A stretch of 64,000 nucleotides of DNA from an uncultured bacterium (GTDB lineage: Bacteria > Spirochaetota > Leptospiria > Leptospirales > Leptonemataceae). Positions within the stretch are counted from its first letter, which is position 1. Each line of letters starts with the position of its first letter. This document shows, in pieces, positions 1 to 9,214 of this stretch. The notes beneath the pieces were generated by a model. That model saw only the letters and a program-made list of their open reading frames with translations, did no database searches and was not told the DNA's origin. The position numbers were made by a program, and so were the translations under genes. The DNA is taken from positions 1 through 64,000 of the forward strand of contig CALFVU010000016.1 in NCBI GenBank assembly GCA_937928085.1, read 5' to 3'.

Positions 1-165
1 GGGAAGGAAGTAGAAAGTTTATTGCCGGCGATAGAGATAGAGGGTGATAGGAGACTACGATATCGGTATCCATCCTCTTATGTGGTAGGGAATAGGTATT
101 CTTTGCGTAGGGTGTGTGAGCGTAGGCAGAGAAGGGTTTATGTCTCATATTGGGATGATTCTTGA
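1..165 (+). CDS. DUF1564-like repeated protein, C-terminal part (5' cut by window)
   Basis: Frame 1 is open from the first base to a TGA at 163-165 and gives 54 residues of an Arg/Tyr-rich, basic tail ending VYVSYWDDS. It matches bases 41137-41301 at 164 of 165 positions; the single difference (base 134, AGG against AAG) changes Arg to Lys. Identity stops at the stop codon and the flanks are unrelated. GC here is about 45%, far above the neighbourhood. The full-length copy at 40795 resembles the Leptospira DUF1564 family, whose function is unknown. The start of this copy lies outside the window. Confidence 0.75.
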   Translation, partial: GKEVESLLPAIEIEGDRRLRYRYPSSYVVGNRYSLRRVCERRQRRVYVSYWDDS

Positions 166-233
166 AAAATTTATTAAAAAAATCTGTTGATAGTAGGATA
201 TCATTTATATTAAATTTATAAAAAAAACTTATT

Positions 234-262
234 TTATCATTTGAGAAAAACTGACTTATAAT
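234..262 (+). promoter_or_regulatory. Possible sigma-70 promoter for the gene at 351
   Basis: A perfect -10 hexamer TATAAT (257-262) lies 17 bases after TTATCA (234-239), which matches 4 of 6 positions of the -35 consensus. It sits about 88 bases before the start codon at 351. In such AT-rich DNA a TATAAT can arise by chance, so this is a suggestion only. Confidence 0.35.
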
Positions 263-350
263 CTTTTTTTAAAAAAAATTGATTATTTTTCACTATAAAC
301 GAAAATAAAATTTTTATGTATTTTTTTAAACAAAACGATAATGGTTTTGT

Positions 351-2363
351 ATGAAGAATTTTCTTCTTCTTTTTATAACTTTAGTTCCTCTTTTTGCTAT
401 TCCTTTGTCTTATTTTCAATTTCCTTTTTTTACATCAAAAAACACAAGAGCACAAGAATATTTTATTCAAGGTGTAAAATCTTTTAATGAAATGTCTTAT
501 GAAGCGGCGAAAGATTTTTTTTTAAAAGCTTTGAATGTTATGCCAGATTTTTATTTTGCAAGAAAGTTTTTAGCAGAGTCTTATTTTTTATCTGGAGAAA
601 TCGAAAACGCTCTTGATGAATACGAAATTTTAAAAAATCAATATCCTTATGATGAGTTTATCAATTACAGAAAACAAAACATAGAGAATTTTTTAATCGA
701 TTCCAAAGCATTTTTTTATTTATTTCAAAAAAATCAGAGTTCTTACGTACTGGGGAGAGAAATCTATGGTTTGGATGTTGGGGAAAAAAATTTAATACCT
801 ATTGATATTCAAAAAAACGGATCCTATTTCTACATACTAAATTATGAATCTAAAAAAATTTTAGTTTTCAATAAACAAGGGACTTTAGTAGATAAAATTA
901 GTAGTGGTTTACGAATTCAAAAAATCAATCGCTTTTTGATTCATAATAATAAACTTTATATTTCTGATTTTGATTTAGATGAAGTCTTAGTTTATAACCT
1001 ATCCAGTAAAAAATTTGAAAAAAGCATTCAAACCATTCCTTTTCCTGAAATTTTAATATTTTTGAAAGAAAATCTATATATTTGGAGTAAAAAAGAAAAT
1101 AGATTTTATAAATATTCTTTAGATCAACAAACTATGAGTTTTTTAAATATCGATTTAGATATAAAGAACGTTTCTGAATTTGATTTTACTTCTGATGGTG
1201 AAAATATCTATTTAGCTTTGCTTGATAAAATTTACAAAATTGATATTTCTGGATATGTCCTAAAAACAATTACAACTAATATAAAAAAGATCATAAAAAT
1301 TCAAATCTATCAAAATACAATTTATATGTTAGATGAAAAAAATCAATTATGGCAATTATCTTTAAAAAATTCTTCTTCTGATGAAGAATTTGTAGAAGCA
1401 AACAAAATCAATTTTACACAAAGTGAAAACTTCCAAAAAATTGTTAATTTTTATGTAGATGAAGATAGTATAATTCTATGTGATCTTTATGGAAAAATTT
1501 ATATCTACTTTCATCCACAAATGTATAACCGAAATCTTGATTTATTCATTACAAAAATTGAATCAACTCAGTATCCTCTTATTTCTATTCATTTTAAAAT
1601 TTTTGACCATGCTAACGATAGAATGATAGAAGATTTAGAACATCAAAATTTTGAAGTTTTTGAAAACGAAAAGAAAGTTTTTCGTATCAATGCAAAAAAT
1701 CGAAGTCCATTTGTAAATCGATTAAACGTTCTTTTTTTGTATGATTCAAATTTTTTAGATGATGATTTTAAGTTCGAAACTATTTTTAAAGAAAATTTAT
1801 ATTCCTTTTTTGAATCTTTTACAATAGGGGATAAGTTTTTATTTGCACTAGCAGGAGATAATTTAAAAATTTTTTATAAAGAACCTTATCCAATTGATGT
1901 ATTCAATCTTATGAAAGATCCTCCCCTTAAAGAAAGAGCTGATCTTTTAAAAAATATTATACAAGGAATTCAGCAATTGATTTTATTAAACGGAAAAAAA
2001 TGTTTAGTTTTATTTACCAACGAAACATCCTCTTTTCGAGGCGAAGCAGATTGGAAGAAAATTTTATTTCTATCTAAAATTTATTCAATTCCTATTTTTG
2101 TGATTAGTATTAAAGAGAAAAACGAAGATTTAGTAGAACTTTCAAGAGAAACAGGAGGAGATTATTATTATTTTTATGATAACTATTATTATAAAAATAT
2201 TTATAAAAAATCTATATCAAAAAATTATTATGATTACATTATTACATACGAAGCAATGACCAATTATGATTTTAAATTAAAAGATCGCTACATTAATGTT
2301 AAATTAAAACTCAATTATTTACAGATGGGTGGATATGCGGAATCAGGTTATATTATACCCTAA
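351..2363 (+). CDS. Exported TPR / beta-propeller-like / VWA-like protein
   Basis: 670 residues. An N-terminal hydrophobic segment (about 4-20) looks like a signal peptide or anchor. Residues about 34-105 form TPR-like helices with the pattern of a growing accumulator repeat (AYESYFLSGEIENALDEY-like). Residues about 130-400 are strand-rich with repeated short blocks such as LYISDFDLDEVLVYNL, typical of NHL or propeller repeats. From about 434 (EVFENEKKV) to 600 it resembles the VWFA-related domain of spirochaete proteins, but the expected DxSxS metal site reads FLYDSN, so metal binding may be lost. The stop overlaps the next gene. Function unknown; a periplasmic or surface scaffold is a guess. 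Confidence 0.8.
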   Translation: MKNFLLLFITLVPLFAIPLSYFQFPFFTSKNTRAQEYFIQGVKSFNEMSYEAAKDFFLKALNVMPDFYFARKFLAESYFLSGEIENALDEYEILKNQYPYDEFINYRKQNIENFLIDSKAFFYLFQKNQSSYVLGREIYGLDVGEKNLIPIDIQKNGSYFYILNYESKKILVFNKQGTLVDKISSGLRIQKINRFLIHNNKLYISDFDLDEVLVYNLSSKKFEKSIQTIPFPEILIFLKENLYIWSKKENRFYKYSLDQQTMSFLNIDLDIKNVSEFDFTSDGENIYLALLDKIYKIDISGYVLKTITTNIKKIIKIQIYQNTIYMLDEKNQLWQLSLKNSSSDEEFVEANKINFTQSENFQKIVNFYVDEDSIILCDLYGKIYIYFHPQMYNRNLDLFITKIESTQYPLISIHFKIFDHANDRMIEDLEHQNFEVFENEKKVFRINAKNRSPFVNRLNVLFLYDSNFLDDDFKFETIFKENLYSFFESFTIGDKFLFALAGDNLKIFYKEPYPIDVFNLMKDPPLKERADLLKNIIQGIQQLILLNGKKCLVLFTNETSSFRGEADWKKILFLSKIYSIPIFVISIKEKNEDLVELSRETGGDYYYFYDNYYYKNIYKKSISKNYYDYIITYEAMTNYDFKLKDRYINVKLKLNYLQMGGYAESGYIIP

Positions 2364-4290
2364 AATTCAGTTTTTGTTTTTATTTTTAATAATAAATTTG
2401 ATTCCTCAAAGAACTTTTACTCAAGAGGAACTTAAAACATTAAAATTTTTATCAAGTGGTGAATTATTAGAAAAAGCCAAAGAAAGTTATCAAAAAGGAA
2501 ATTATTATTATGCAATCCAATTTTTAACAGAATATGTAGAAAGAAATCCAGAAGAGATTCAAGCTTTAATCTTTTTAGCAAAAAATTATATCAATATTCA
2601 AAAATGTGATAAAGCTTTTGAAATCTTAAATCGTATTGAAAATCAATACCCCGAAATAATGACGATCAAAATTTTAAAAAATTTCTGTTTTTTAGAACAA
2701 GGACAAATTCAAACTGTACGCGAAAATATTGCAAAATTTGAAAAAAATCTTATTCAAGAACCTGATTTATGGTTATTAAAAGGAAGTTATTATTTAAAGT
2801 TAAATCAATTTGATTTATCCGAAATGTTTTATAATAAATACTTACATAAATTTCCGAATGAATATCAGGTTTATCTTAAGTTGATACAATTATATCTAAA
2901 TAAAAATGATTTTGTAAATTCAAACCTTATGATTGAAGATTTTAAAAAAAAATTTCCAGACAATATAGAAATTTTTCGATTACTTGGCGATTACTTCTAC
3001 AAGTTAGGGATGAATCAAAAAACAAAACAAAAAGAAAATTTTCAAAATAGCTACAAATATTACAAAACATATTTAAATTATGTATCTTTTAATCCCGAGA
3101 TTTACGAAGTTTTACTTTTTCTTGCCTATGAACTACAAGATAAAGAAAAAATTAATCAATTAATAAGTGATTACAAATATGTAAGCAAAAATGCTTTATT
3201 ATCAGCAAATATAAATTCAATTTTAGAAGATAAACGTCTGCTGGAAAGTTTAGAAATATTATGTAATGAAAATCGTGTAGCTTTTTCTTGTATTCGTTAT
3301 GATCTTTTATTAGTCAATTCAAATTCTCCAAAAAAAACGAAAAGAATAAAACAACTTATGGAAACTATGACTAAACTAAAAAAAAACTTACAACCTTATT
3401 TTCCTGTTTTAATATGGTTAAGACAATTCGATAAAGATTCAGAGATCATTTTAAAAGAATTCTTAAACTACTATAAAGAAAGTAGTCTGTACGAAGATTA
3501 TTATTTAACTTTGCTCGAATTATATAAAAAAACAAATGATCCTAAATTTTCTTTACTTGCTGAAAAGTTTACAAACGAAAAAAATCAATATAAACCATTT
3601 TTAATTTTTTCTAACTATCCTTTAAATTTAGTAAAAAATGCTTACAAAAAAGAGAAGAAAAAAATTTTGATATTAAATCCTCTTCCTCTTGAGCAAAAAG
3701 AAAATCATTTTAAAGAATCAAATCTTATTAGAGATTTTTTGGGTTTTTTTATTAACCAAATCCCTTATTTCGAAATATTATCAAATTCTGATTTTCAAGA
3801 AATCAAAAAGCGAATGTTAAACTCTTCTGAACATTATTTATATTATTATCCCGATTTAATCGATATCATTACTGAATGGGAGTTCGAAAGAAATACAAAT
3901 ATTGATTATATTTTAGAAAGTAATTACAGGATTATAGATCAATTTTTTTTTATAACACTAATTTTAAGAAATTCAAATGGGATGATTATAAAAAAACAAA
4001 ATTTTTCTTATACAAATGATGCAGAATTTCGTTTTTTGTTAGATTTAGAGGATTTTTTATTATCTTCCATAAGTTTAGAAGGAAGATATTTACAATCTTT
4101 TAATAATAAAGTTTTGATCAACTTAGGAAAAGTAGACAAACTAAAAAAAAATCAAATCTTTCGCTTGAAGGATCAATACTACAAAGTAGAAGAAGTGTTT
4201 TCTTATACATCTTTGTTGACGCTTATAAAAGGAGACTACCGAGAGTATACAGAGAATGATATTTTTACTAGAGTTTCTAATTTGCCCTAA
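2335..4290 (+). CDS. Exported TPR protein with FlgT/CsgG-like C-terminus
   Basis: About 651 residues from ATG 2335; a GTG two codons earlier (2329) is also possible. The start lies inside the end of the upstream gene, so the two are probably translated together. A hydrophobic leader (QFLFLFLIINLIP) is followed by TPR-like helices over about residues 25-250. From about residue 440 the pattern KKILILNPLPL... then a strand/helix alternation recalls the TolB/CsgG/FlgO-type fold, and the block VLINLGKVDKLKKNQIFRL near 595 resembles the FlgT C-terminal repeat. FlgT-like proteins act near the flagellar base in some bacteria, and fliM lies two genes on; the link is inference. Role unproven. Confidence 0.75.
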   Translation: MRNQVILYPKIQFLFLFLIINLIPQRTFTQEELKTLKFLSSGELLEKAKESYQKGNYYYAIQFLTEYVERNPEEIQALIFLAKNYINIQKCDKAFEILNRIENQYPEIMTIKILKNFCFLEQGQIQTVRENIAKFEKNLIQEPDLWLLKGSYYLKLNQFDLSEMFYNKYLHKFPNEYQVYLKLIQLYLNKNDFVNSNLMIEDFKKKFPDNIEIFRLLGDYFYKLGMNQKTKQKENFQNSYKYYKTYLNYVSFNPEIYEVLLFLAYELQDKEKINQLISDYKYVSKNALLSANINSILEDKRLLESLEILCNENRVAFSCIRYDLLLVNSNSPKKTKRIKQLMETMTKLKKNLQPYFPVLIWLRQFDKDSEIILKEFLNYYKESSLYEDYYLTLLELYKKTNDPKFSLLAEKFTNEKNQYKPFLIFSNYPLNLVKNAYKKEKKKILILNPLPLEQKENHFKESNLIRDFLGFFINQIPYFEILSNSDFQEIKKRMLNSSEHYLYYYPDLIDIITEWEFERNTNIDYILESNYRIIDQFFFITLILRNSNGMIIKKQNFSYTNDAEFRFLLDLEDFLLSSISLEGRYLQSFNNKVLINLGKVDKLKKNQIFRLKDQYYKVEEVFSYTSLLTLIKGDYREYTENDIFTRVSNLP

Positions 4291-4333
4291 AAATTTTTAT
4301 AAAAATATGATTATCAATCGATAATAATCAAAA

Positions 4334-5314
4334 ATGAAGTTATTAAGAGCAATATGTTTTGTTTTTTTTATTATGAATTCTTTAAATTCTCAAAGCTTTC
4401 GAAATGTTCATGGAAATTATACGATTGATGATATACAAAAAAATATTTTTTTTGATATTTTTCTAGAAAGAAATTTATACGAGGAGGGAGAAATCATACC
4501 AGTTTATTTTAAAATAAAACATATTGGATATGAATCCTTTCGTTTTTTTTTAGATCAAGATTATCGAAGCTCTTTTCTTTTGGAAGTATTAGATGAAAGA
4601 GGGGAGAATATAGAAAAAGATTTGGTAATCGAAAATACAAAAGACTTTGAACTTTATTCGATACAAAAAAATAAAGTTGTGAATTTAATAGGAAATCCAA
4701 TTAAAGAGATTTTACTCCACCCGAACGAAGAATTTACTAAAGTTTATTATATAAAACATTTACCAAAGGGAACATATAGACTTATTGGTTATTTTTTTCC
4801 TGTTCCTTTTGAACCCAATTACAAAAAAAATTTACGATTGATATCAAATCGTCAAATTCAAATTTTTATCGAAAAAGAAAAATCTGTTTTTCAATACGAT
4901 GACGAAATTGAAATTCAGAAAGAAAGTATTCCAAGCCCCGAAGAAACCATTTATTTATTTTTAATGGCTGAGTTTAATAAAAACTGGGACTATTATTTAA
5001 AATATATCGATTTAAAAGAATTCATTCATTCGTATGAATTATTTTCTAATGAATATAAATTAGCAAATCCGAAAGAAAAACAAAATATTTTAAATAAGTT
5101 TAAATTGTTTTTAATCAATCAAAATCAAGATCCTATTTTGAATTTTAAAATCGTAAAAGTAGAATACTTCGATAAAGAAAAAGCAAAAGTTTATGTAGAA
5201 GTAAAAAGAGGCACTCCCAATTACAAAGTTCTATATTTATATGAGTATTCTCTTAAACTTGATCGTTATTGGAAAGTAGTCAGTGTCTTAGTTTCTATTT
5301 TAAGTAAAAAATAA
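4334..5314 (+). CDS. Exported hypothetical protein, Ig-like plus NTF2-like regions
   Basis: 326 residues with a signal peptide at 1-19 (ends NSLNSQS). Residues about 30-165 form a strand-rich region with EEGEIIPVYFKIKHIG and LLEVLDERGENI, a pattern like BsuPI-type or other Ig-like domains. Residues about 200-320 (SPEETIYLFLMAEFNKNWDYYLKYI ... YWKVVSV in outline) resemble NTF2-like DUF4878 proteins. It follows the TPR gene by 43 bases and precedes fliM by 36 bases, so it could be in one transcript with both. No function is recognised. Confidence 0.75.
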   Translation: MKLLRAICFVFFIMNSLNSQSFRNVHGNYTIDDIQKNIFFDIFLERNLYEEGEIIPVYFKIKHIGYESFRFFLDQDYRSSFLLEVLDERGENIEKDLVIENTKDFELYSIQKNKVVNLIGNPIKEILLHPNEEFTKVYYIKHLPKGTYRLIGYFFPVPFEPNYKKNLRLISNRQIQIFIEKEKSVFQYDDEIEIQKESIPSPEETIYLFLMAEFNKNWDYYLKYIDLKEFIHSYELFSNEYKLANPKEKQNILNKFKLFLINQNQDPILNFKIVKVEYFDKEKAKVYVEVKRGTPNYKVLYLYEYSLKLDRYWKVVSVLVSILSKK

Positions 5315-5350
5315 ATTTGACGATTTTTAGTTAAGAAATTAGTTGAAATT

Positions 5351-6385
5351 ATGACCGAAATGATTGCAAATGAAGAACTCCAAAATATCTTGATGGGGGT
5401 TGGAGCAACAACCGGAATTGAAACAGATACTATTTTATCTGATAGAGGAACAAAAGATCATACAAGAACGAAGCCGTACGATTTCAGAAGACCTGATAAG
5501 TTTTCGAAGGATCAAATGAGGACTCTTCAGATGATCCACGAAACATTTGCCAGAATGGTCACGACTTCTTTGTCAGCCCAATTAAGAGCAGCTGCAGCTG
5601 TACATGTCAGCTCTGTAGATCAGCTAAGTTACGAAGAATTTATTCGCTCCATTCCTTCGCCTACAACGCTAGCAATAATCAATATGGATCCTTTAAGAGG
5701 TTCTGCTATTTACGAGATCGATCCAAGTATAAGTTTTTCGATTATTGATAGATTATTTGGAGGTAAGGGAGAACAACCCAAAAATATTAGTAGGGAATTA
5801 ACGGACATAGAAAGATCTGTTATGGAAAGTGTAATCGTTAGAATGTTAGGAAACTTACGAGAGGCTTGGTCAACATTAATCGATCTAAGGCCAAGATTGG
5901 GAAATATAGAAACCAATCCTCAGTTTGCTCAAATTGTACCGCCTAATGATATGGTAGTTTTAGTTTCTTTTGAGACAAAAATTAGTGATGCTGAAGGTAT
6001 GATGAATTTTTGTATTCCCTACATCACTATTGAACCAATTGTCAATAAATTATCTGCTCAATATTGGTATTCTTCAATACAAAAAGCACAGTCAGAAGAA
6101 AATAAAGCAATTATACAACAAAGATTAGAAACTGTACTTTTACCAATTAAATGCGAAGTGGGAGAAATTGATATTTCTATTGGAGATGTTTTAAATCTAT
6201 CCGAGGGTGATATTGTACGTTTAAATACTCCCATCAATGGTGAATTTATTGTAAAAGTAGGAGATAGAAAAAAATTTAAATGCTTACCCGGAAAGGTAGG
6301 TAATCGAGTTGCTATTCAGATTGGAGAAACTATAGAAGACATTCCAGATGAATTATTAGCTTCTACGAGAGAAAGAAAAGAATAA
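5351..6385 (+). CDS. fliM: Flagellar motor switch protein FliM
   Basis: 344 residues, the usual FliM length. FliM forms the C-ring with FliG and FliN and binds phosphorylated CheY to switch rotation. The central domain is clear (RRPDKFSKDQMRTLQMIHE, residues about 47-65, then LSAQLRAA and VSSVDQLSYEEF), and the C-terminal SpoA/FliN-like domain runs about 258-335 (VEIDISIGDVLNLSEGDIVRL-like). The N-terminal CheY-binding segment, usually LSQxEIDALL, is here the weaker NEELQNILMG. It stands away from other flagellar genes in the window. No clear Shine-Dalgarno precedes the ATG. Confidence 0.95.
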   Translation: MTEMIANEELQNILMGVGATTGIETDTILSDRGTKDHTRTKPYDFRRPDKFSKDQMRTLQMIHETFARMVTTSLSAQLRAAAAVHVSSVDQLSYEEFIRSIPSPTTLAIINMDPLRGSAIYEIDPSISFSIIDRLFGGKGEQPKNISRELTDIERSVMESVIVRMLGNLREAWSTLIDLRPRLGNIETNPQFAQIVPPNDMVVLVSFETKISDAEGMMNFCIPYITIEPIVNKLSAQYWYSSIQKAQSEENKAIIQQRLETVLLPIKCEVGEIDISIGDVLNLSEGDIVRLNTPINGEFIVKVGDRKKFKCLPGKVGNRVAIQIGETIEDIPDELLASTRERKE

Positions 6386-6425
6386 AAAAATAAAGATTTA
6401 TAAAATTAGTATCTAAAATTTTTCC

Positions 6426-7250
6426 ATGATTCAAAATCTAAAAAATTTATTTAAGAAATGGAAAACTGGTACAGAATATTTAAATTATGGAAGAGATATT
6501 GTTCTTCAATGGTCTGTAAAGTATATAATCGATCAATATCGCAACAAAAACCAAAAAACATTTTTTATTTTAGATCAAGGTTGCGGGCATGGAGATGATT
6601 TAATTAATATTGATAAAAAAATAAAAGAATTTAATCTTGATATAAAGTTAAAATTATATGGAATCGAAAACTACCCCCCTTATGTAAAGGAATGTCAAAG
6701 TAAAGGAATTCATGTGATTTCACTTGATATAGAAAGAGACATTTACCCTTTTGATAATCATAGTATCGATATCATTATTACAAATCAGGTTTTAGAACAT
6801 ACAAAAGAAATTTTTTGGATTTTTGAACAGTTTACGAGAATTTTGAAACCAGAAGGTATTTTGATCATAGGCGTTCCCAATTTAGCAAGTTTACACAATA
6901 GGATCCTTCTTTTGCTTGGAGATCAACCTACAACACAACAATCTTTAGGACCCCACGTTAGAAGTTTTACTCTTCCTGATTTAAGATCTTTTGTAGAAGT
7001 AAATCAATTTTTTGAGTTTGTAGAAAGAAAAGGATCAAATTTTTATCCATTTCCACCTTTTATCAGTAAACCATTAGCAGATCTCTTTCCTTCTTTAGCA
7101 TGGGGATTATTTGCAAAATTTAAAAGAACTTACAAAGAAGGCAGTTTTTTAATTTATTTAGAAGAAAATTTACTGGAGACCCCATTTTATGGTTCACCAC
7201 AAAATCCAGCAAAAAAGTATGCACGAAGTAAAAGTAATAAAAAAATATAA
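6426..7250 (+). CDS. Class I SAM-dependent methyltransferase
   Basis: 274 residues. Motif I of the Rossmann fold is FFILDQGCGHGDD (about residues 40-52), an acidic motif II follows at YGIENY, motif IV is IDIIITNQVLEHT, and the post-motif RILKPEGILIIGVPN is typical of methyltransferase family 11. The C-terminal third (LGPHVRSFTLPDLRSFVE) is like that of methyltransferases acting on lipids or sugars, but the substrate cannot be told. Its 3' end overlaps the next gene by 32 bases, which suggests translational coupling. Confidence 0.85.
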   Translation: MIQNLKNLFKKWKTGTEYLNYGRDIVLQWSVKYIIDQYRNKNQKTFFILDQGCGHGDDLINIDKKIKEFNLDIKLKLYGIENYPPYVKECQSKGIHVISLDIERDIYPFDNHSIDIIITNQVLEHTKEIFWIFEQFTRILKPEGILIIGVPNLASLHNRILLLLGDQPTTQQSLGPHVRSFTLPDLRSFVEVNQFFEFVERKGSNFYPFPPFISKPLADLFPSLAWGLFAKFKRTYKEGSFLIYLEENLLETPFYGSPQNPAKKYARSKSNKKI

Positions 7251-7872
7251 AGAAGCACAGAATTTATATCTACTTAAATTAAAACCAACAAAAGAGATTT
7301 ATGCTCAATATCAAAAACCAGGCCAATATGGAATTTTTAGTTTAAACAACGAAAAAAAATTATATTTTGCTTTTGCTAATGCTCCATTGATTGTTTCAGA
7401 GTGGGAGATTTTGATTAAAAATGTGAATGAAGATACGAATGAAATAATCAATAATGACTTTGTTTATTTAGAATCTGTTGAAGGTCAAGGATTTCCTTTA
7501 GATGAGATAAAGAAAAAAAATATCTCAGCTTTTGCTATGGGTTCTGGAATAGCTCCTATTCGTGCTTTAATCCAATTTTATCTAAAGAAAAAAATTGAGT
7601 TTTCTTATTTTGAACTATGGATGTCTGCTTTTAGTTACGAATATCTTCCTTTTAAAAAAGATTTTGCTAAATGGGAAAAAATATTTCCAGTATATTATGT
7701 TTTTGATAAAGAACCACCATTTGAAAATGTAATCGATAAATTAAAAAAATTCAATTTAGACTTTTCTAATAAAACTGTGTTATGGATAGGTTCAAAAGAG
7801 TATGGTAGAGATCTAAAACAATGTTTGTTAAGCCTTGGTTTAAAAGAAGGTCAGTTTTTTAGTAATGTATAA
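7219..7872 (+). CDS. Ferredoxin-NADP reductase-like flavoprotein
   Basis: About 217 residues from ATG 7219 (MHEVKVIKKYKEA); an upstream ATG at 7189 would lengthen the overlap and adds residues that do not fit the family. KPGQYGIFSL fits the FAD-binding barrel and FAMGSGIAPIRALIQ fits the glycine-rich NAD(P)-binding start seen in dihydroorotate dehydrogenase electron-transfer subunits and related reductases. The final block VLWIGSKEYGRDLKQCL matches the usual C-terminal pattern. No 2Fe-2S cysteine cluster is present. The electron partner is unknown. It is coupled to the methyltransferase upstream. Confidence 0.75.
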   Translation: MHEVKVIKKYKEAQNLYLLKLKPTKEIYAQYQKPGQYGIFSLNNEKKLYFAFANAPLIVSEWEILIKNVNEDTNEIINNDFVYLESVEGQGFPLDEIKKKNISAFAMGSGIAPIRALIQFYLKKKIEFSYFELWMSAFSYEYLPFKKDFAKWEKIFPVYYVFDKEPPFENVIDKLKKFNLDFSNKTVLWIGSKEYGRDLKQCLLSLGLKEGQFFSNV

Positions 7873-7880
7873 ATTTATAT

Positions 7881-7929
7881 AAAAATCATAAATTATATTT
7901 ATAAAATTAGCATATTTTTTATGATTTTT
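7881..7929 (+). terminator. Hairpin after the reductase-like gene, possible terminator
   Basis: Perfect 12-base arms AAAAATCATAAA (7881-7892) and TTTATGATTTTT (7918-7929) flank a 25-base loop, starting 8 bases after the stop codon at 7872. The T-run at the end of the second arm fits termination, but the stem has little GC and the loop is long. Confidence 0.35.
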
Positions 7930-8168
7930 CTTAAAAAAAATTCTTTGAAATCTTATTCTTTATTTTATCAAATCTTTTATGTATTATTTTGTAATAATAA
8001 ATTTTTTGTATCATGATACTTAGGCAATATGTATTTTATAGTTTTTTGTTTTTGTTTCTTAATCTTACGTAGTACAAAAAAAAGAATACCTGTTATGGTT
8101 TTTTGCTCTTTAGGTCTCTTTTTGACTTAAAAACAAATTCTCTTAAAATATTATTTTTATAAAGTAAA

Positions 8169-8213
8169 AAAATTTTTATTTAAATAAAATTATTTTTTTT
8201 AAATAAAAATTTT
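8169..8213. repeat. Perfect 16-base inverted repeat
   Basis: Arms AAAATTTTTATTTAAA (8169-8184) and TTTAAATAAAAATTTT (8198-8213) are exact reverse complements around a 13-base loop. It is wholly A/T, so it could form a cruciform or weak hairpin. No adjoining gene explains it. Confidence 0.6.
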
Positions 8214-8867
8214 AAGAAAGATACTTTATCCATTCAAAAATTTATGTTTTTTTAAAAGTATTCTTTATGTTTTTAAAAACTAAATATACATAATGTTTAT
8301 TTTTTTATATAAAAATTGATTCTATGAATATGATAGAAAAAAAGATCAATAAAAAGTAAATACATTAGAAGAAATAAAAATAAATTAAAAAAAGCCAGAT
8401 TGACAACAAAAAAAAGTGAAAAATCAAAATTTTAGTTCGTGGGTAAAGGATTATCAGAGAAAAAAAGCGATATTGATACAATCGGGGAATTCCAAAAAAA
8501 ATTCTGGCATCAGTATACTTAATTTTGTTATGGTTGAAATTTATTTATGTTCACCAATTTAGCTGACAATGGCAAAAATGCTTATGGAGCTAAAGATAGA
8601 TGGGACAACTCCACATCCTCCACATTGCTTCACAAAACAAACTTTTCGTTTATCAACAAATGACTTAACATAAGGAATAAATTCGATTTATAAACTTGAT
8701 CAAACAAAATAATACAACTAAATCTAAAAAAATAAGATAATAATAAAAAAAATTTTATAAAAAAATATTTTTAAAAAAAATGTAAACTTGATAAATTCTT
8801 ATGTTTAATTTATAGTAAATTCATAAATTTTTAATTCAAAGCAAATCAAAATATCAAACAAAGATCT

Positions 8868-9152
8868 TTATTTCTGAATATAATCAATATATTGATTAAA
8901 AAGAACTTTTATAGAATCTACCCATTGTTGTATGTTGATTTTATAAATTCGATTTTGAAAGTGGATTTGTATTAAATCATTATTAATGATGTGTATCTCT
9001 CCTTCTGGTAATAGTTCTTGAAAGATTTGTATAATAATAAATCGAATTTCATCATCATATAAAAACTCTTTTTCTGATAATTTTTTATGTAGAGAATAAA
9101 AAATTAAACGATGCAGGTGATCTCGAGACTTATAATTGGTTATGTCTTCCAT
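8868..9152 (-). CDS. Small hypothetical protein
   Basis: 94 residues, MEDITNYKSRDHLHRL to YIDYIQK, mixed charged and hydrophobic, with no signal peptide or membrane segment. The strand-like block EGEIHIINNDLIQIHFQNRIYKI suggests a small folded domain. There is no clear ribosome-binding site, and I recognise no family. It lies on the same strand as the DUF1566 lipoprotein gene 62 bases upstream and could share its transcript. Coding is plausible because the frame is open for 94 codons and not a shadow of another gene. Confidence 0.5.
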   Translation of the reverse strand: MEDITNYKSRDHLHRLIFYSLHKKLSEKEFLYDDEIRFIIIQIFQELLPEGEIHIINNDLIQIHFQNRIYKINIQQWVDSIKVLFNQYIDYIQK

Positions 9153-9214
9153 AAAAATATCATTTATTTCAGTATTTCTTTTTGATTGATTTAAAATACA
9201 TCGTTTTTATAGAT

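Larger units (their letters stand above)
7873..8867. other. 995-base gene-free AT-rich region
   Basis: No convincing gene or structured RNA is visible. The first part is almost pure A/T with hairpins (7881-7929, 8169-8213). The piece at about 8430-8690 is less AT-rich and has short open frames on both strands (for example plus 8547 for 38 codons, no ribosome site), so it may be the remains of a decayed gene. I cannot name its origin. Confidence 0.6.

Noticed and set aside
1-165. Insertion sequence explaining the repeat
   Set aside because: The repeat is inside a coding frame, ends at a stop codon, and no transposase, terminal inverted repeats or target duplication are visible.
8169-8213. Intrinsic terminator
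   Set aside because: No gene ends close by and the stem is A/T only.
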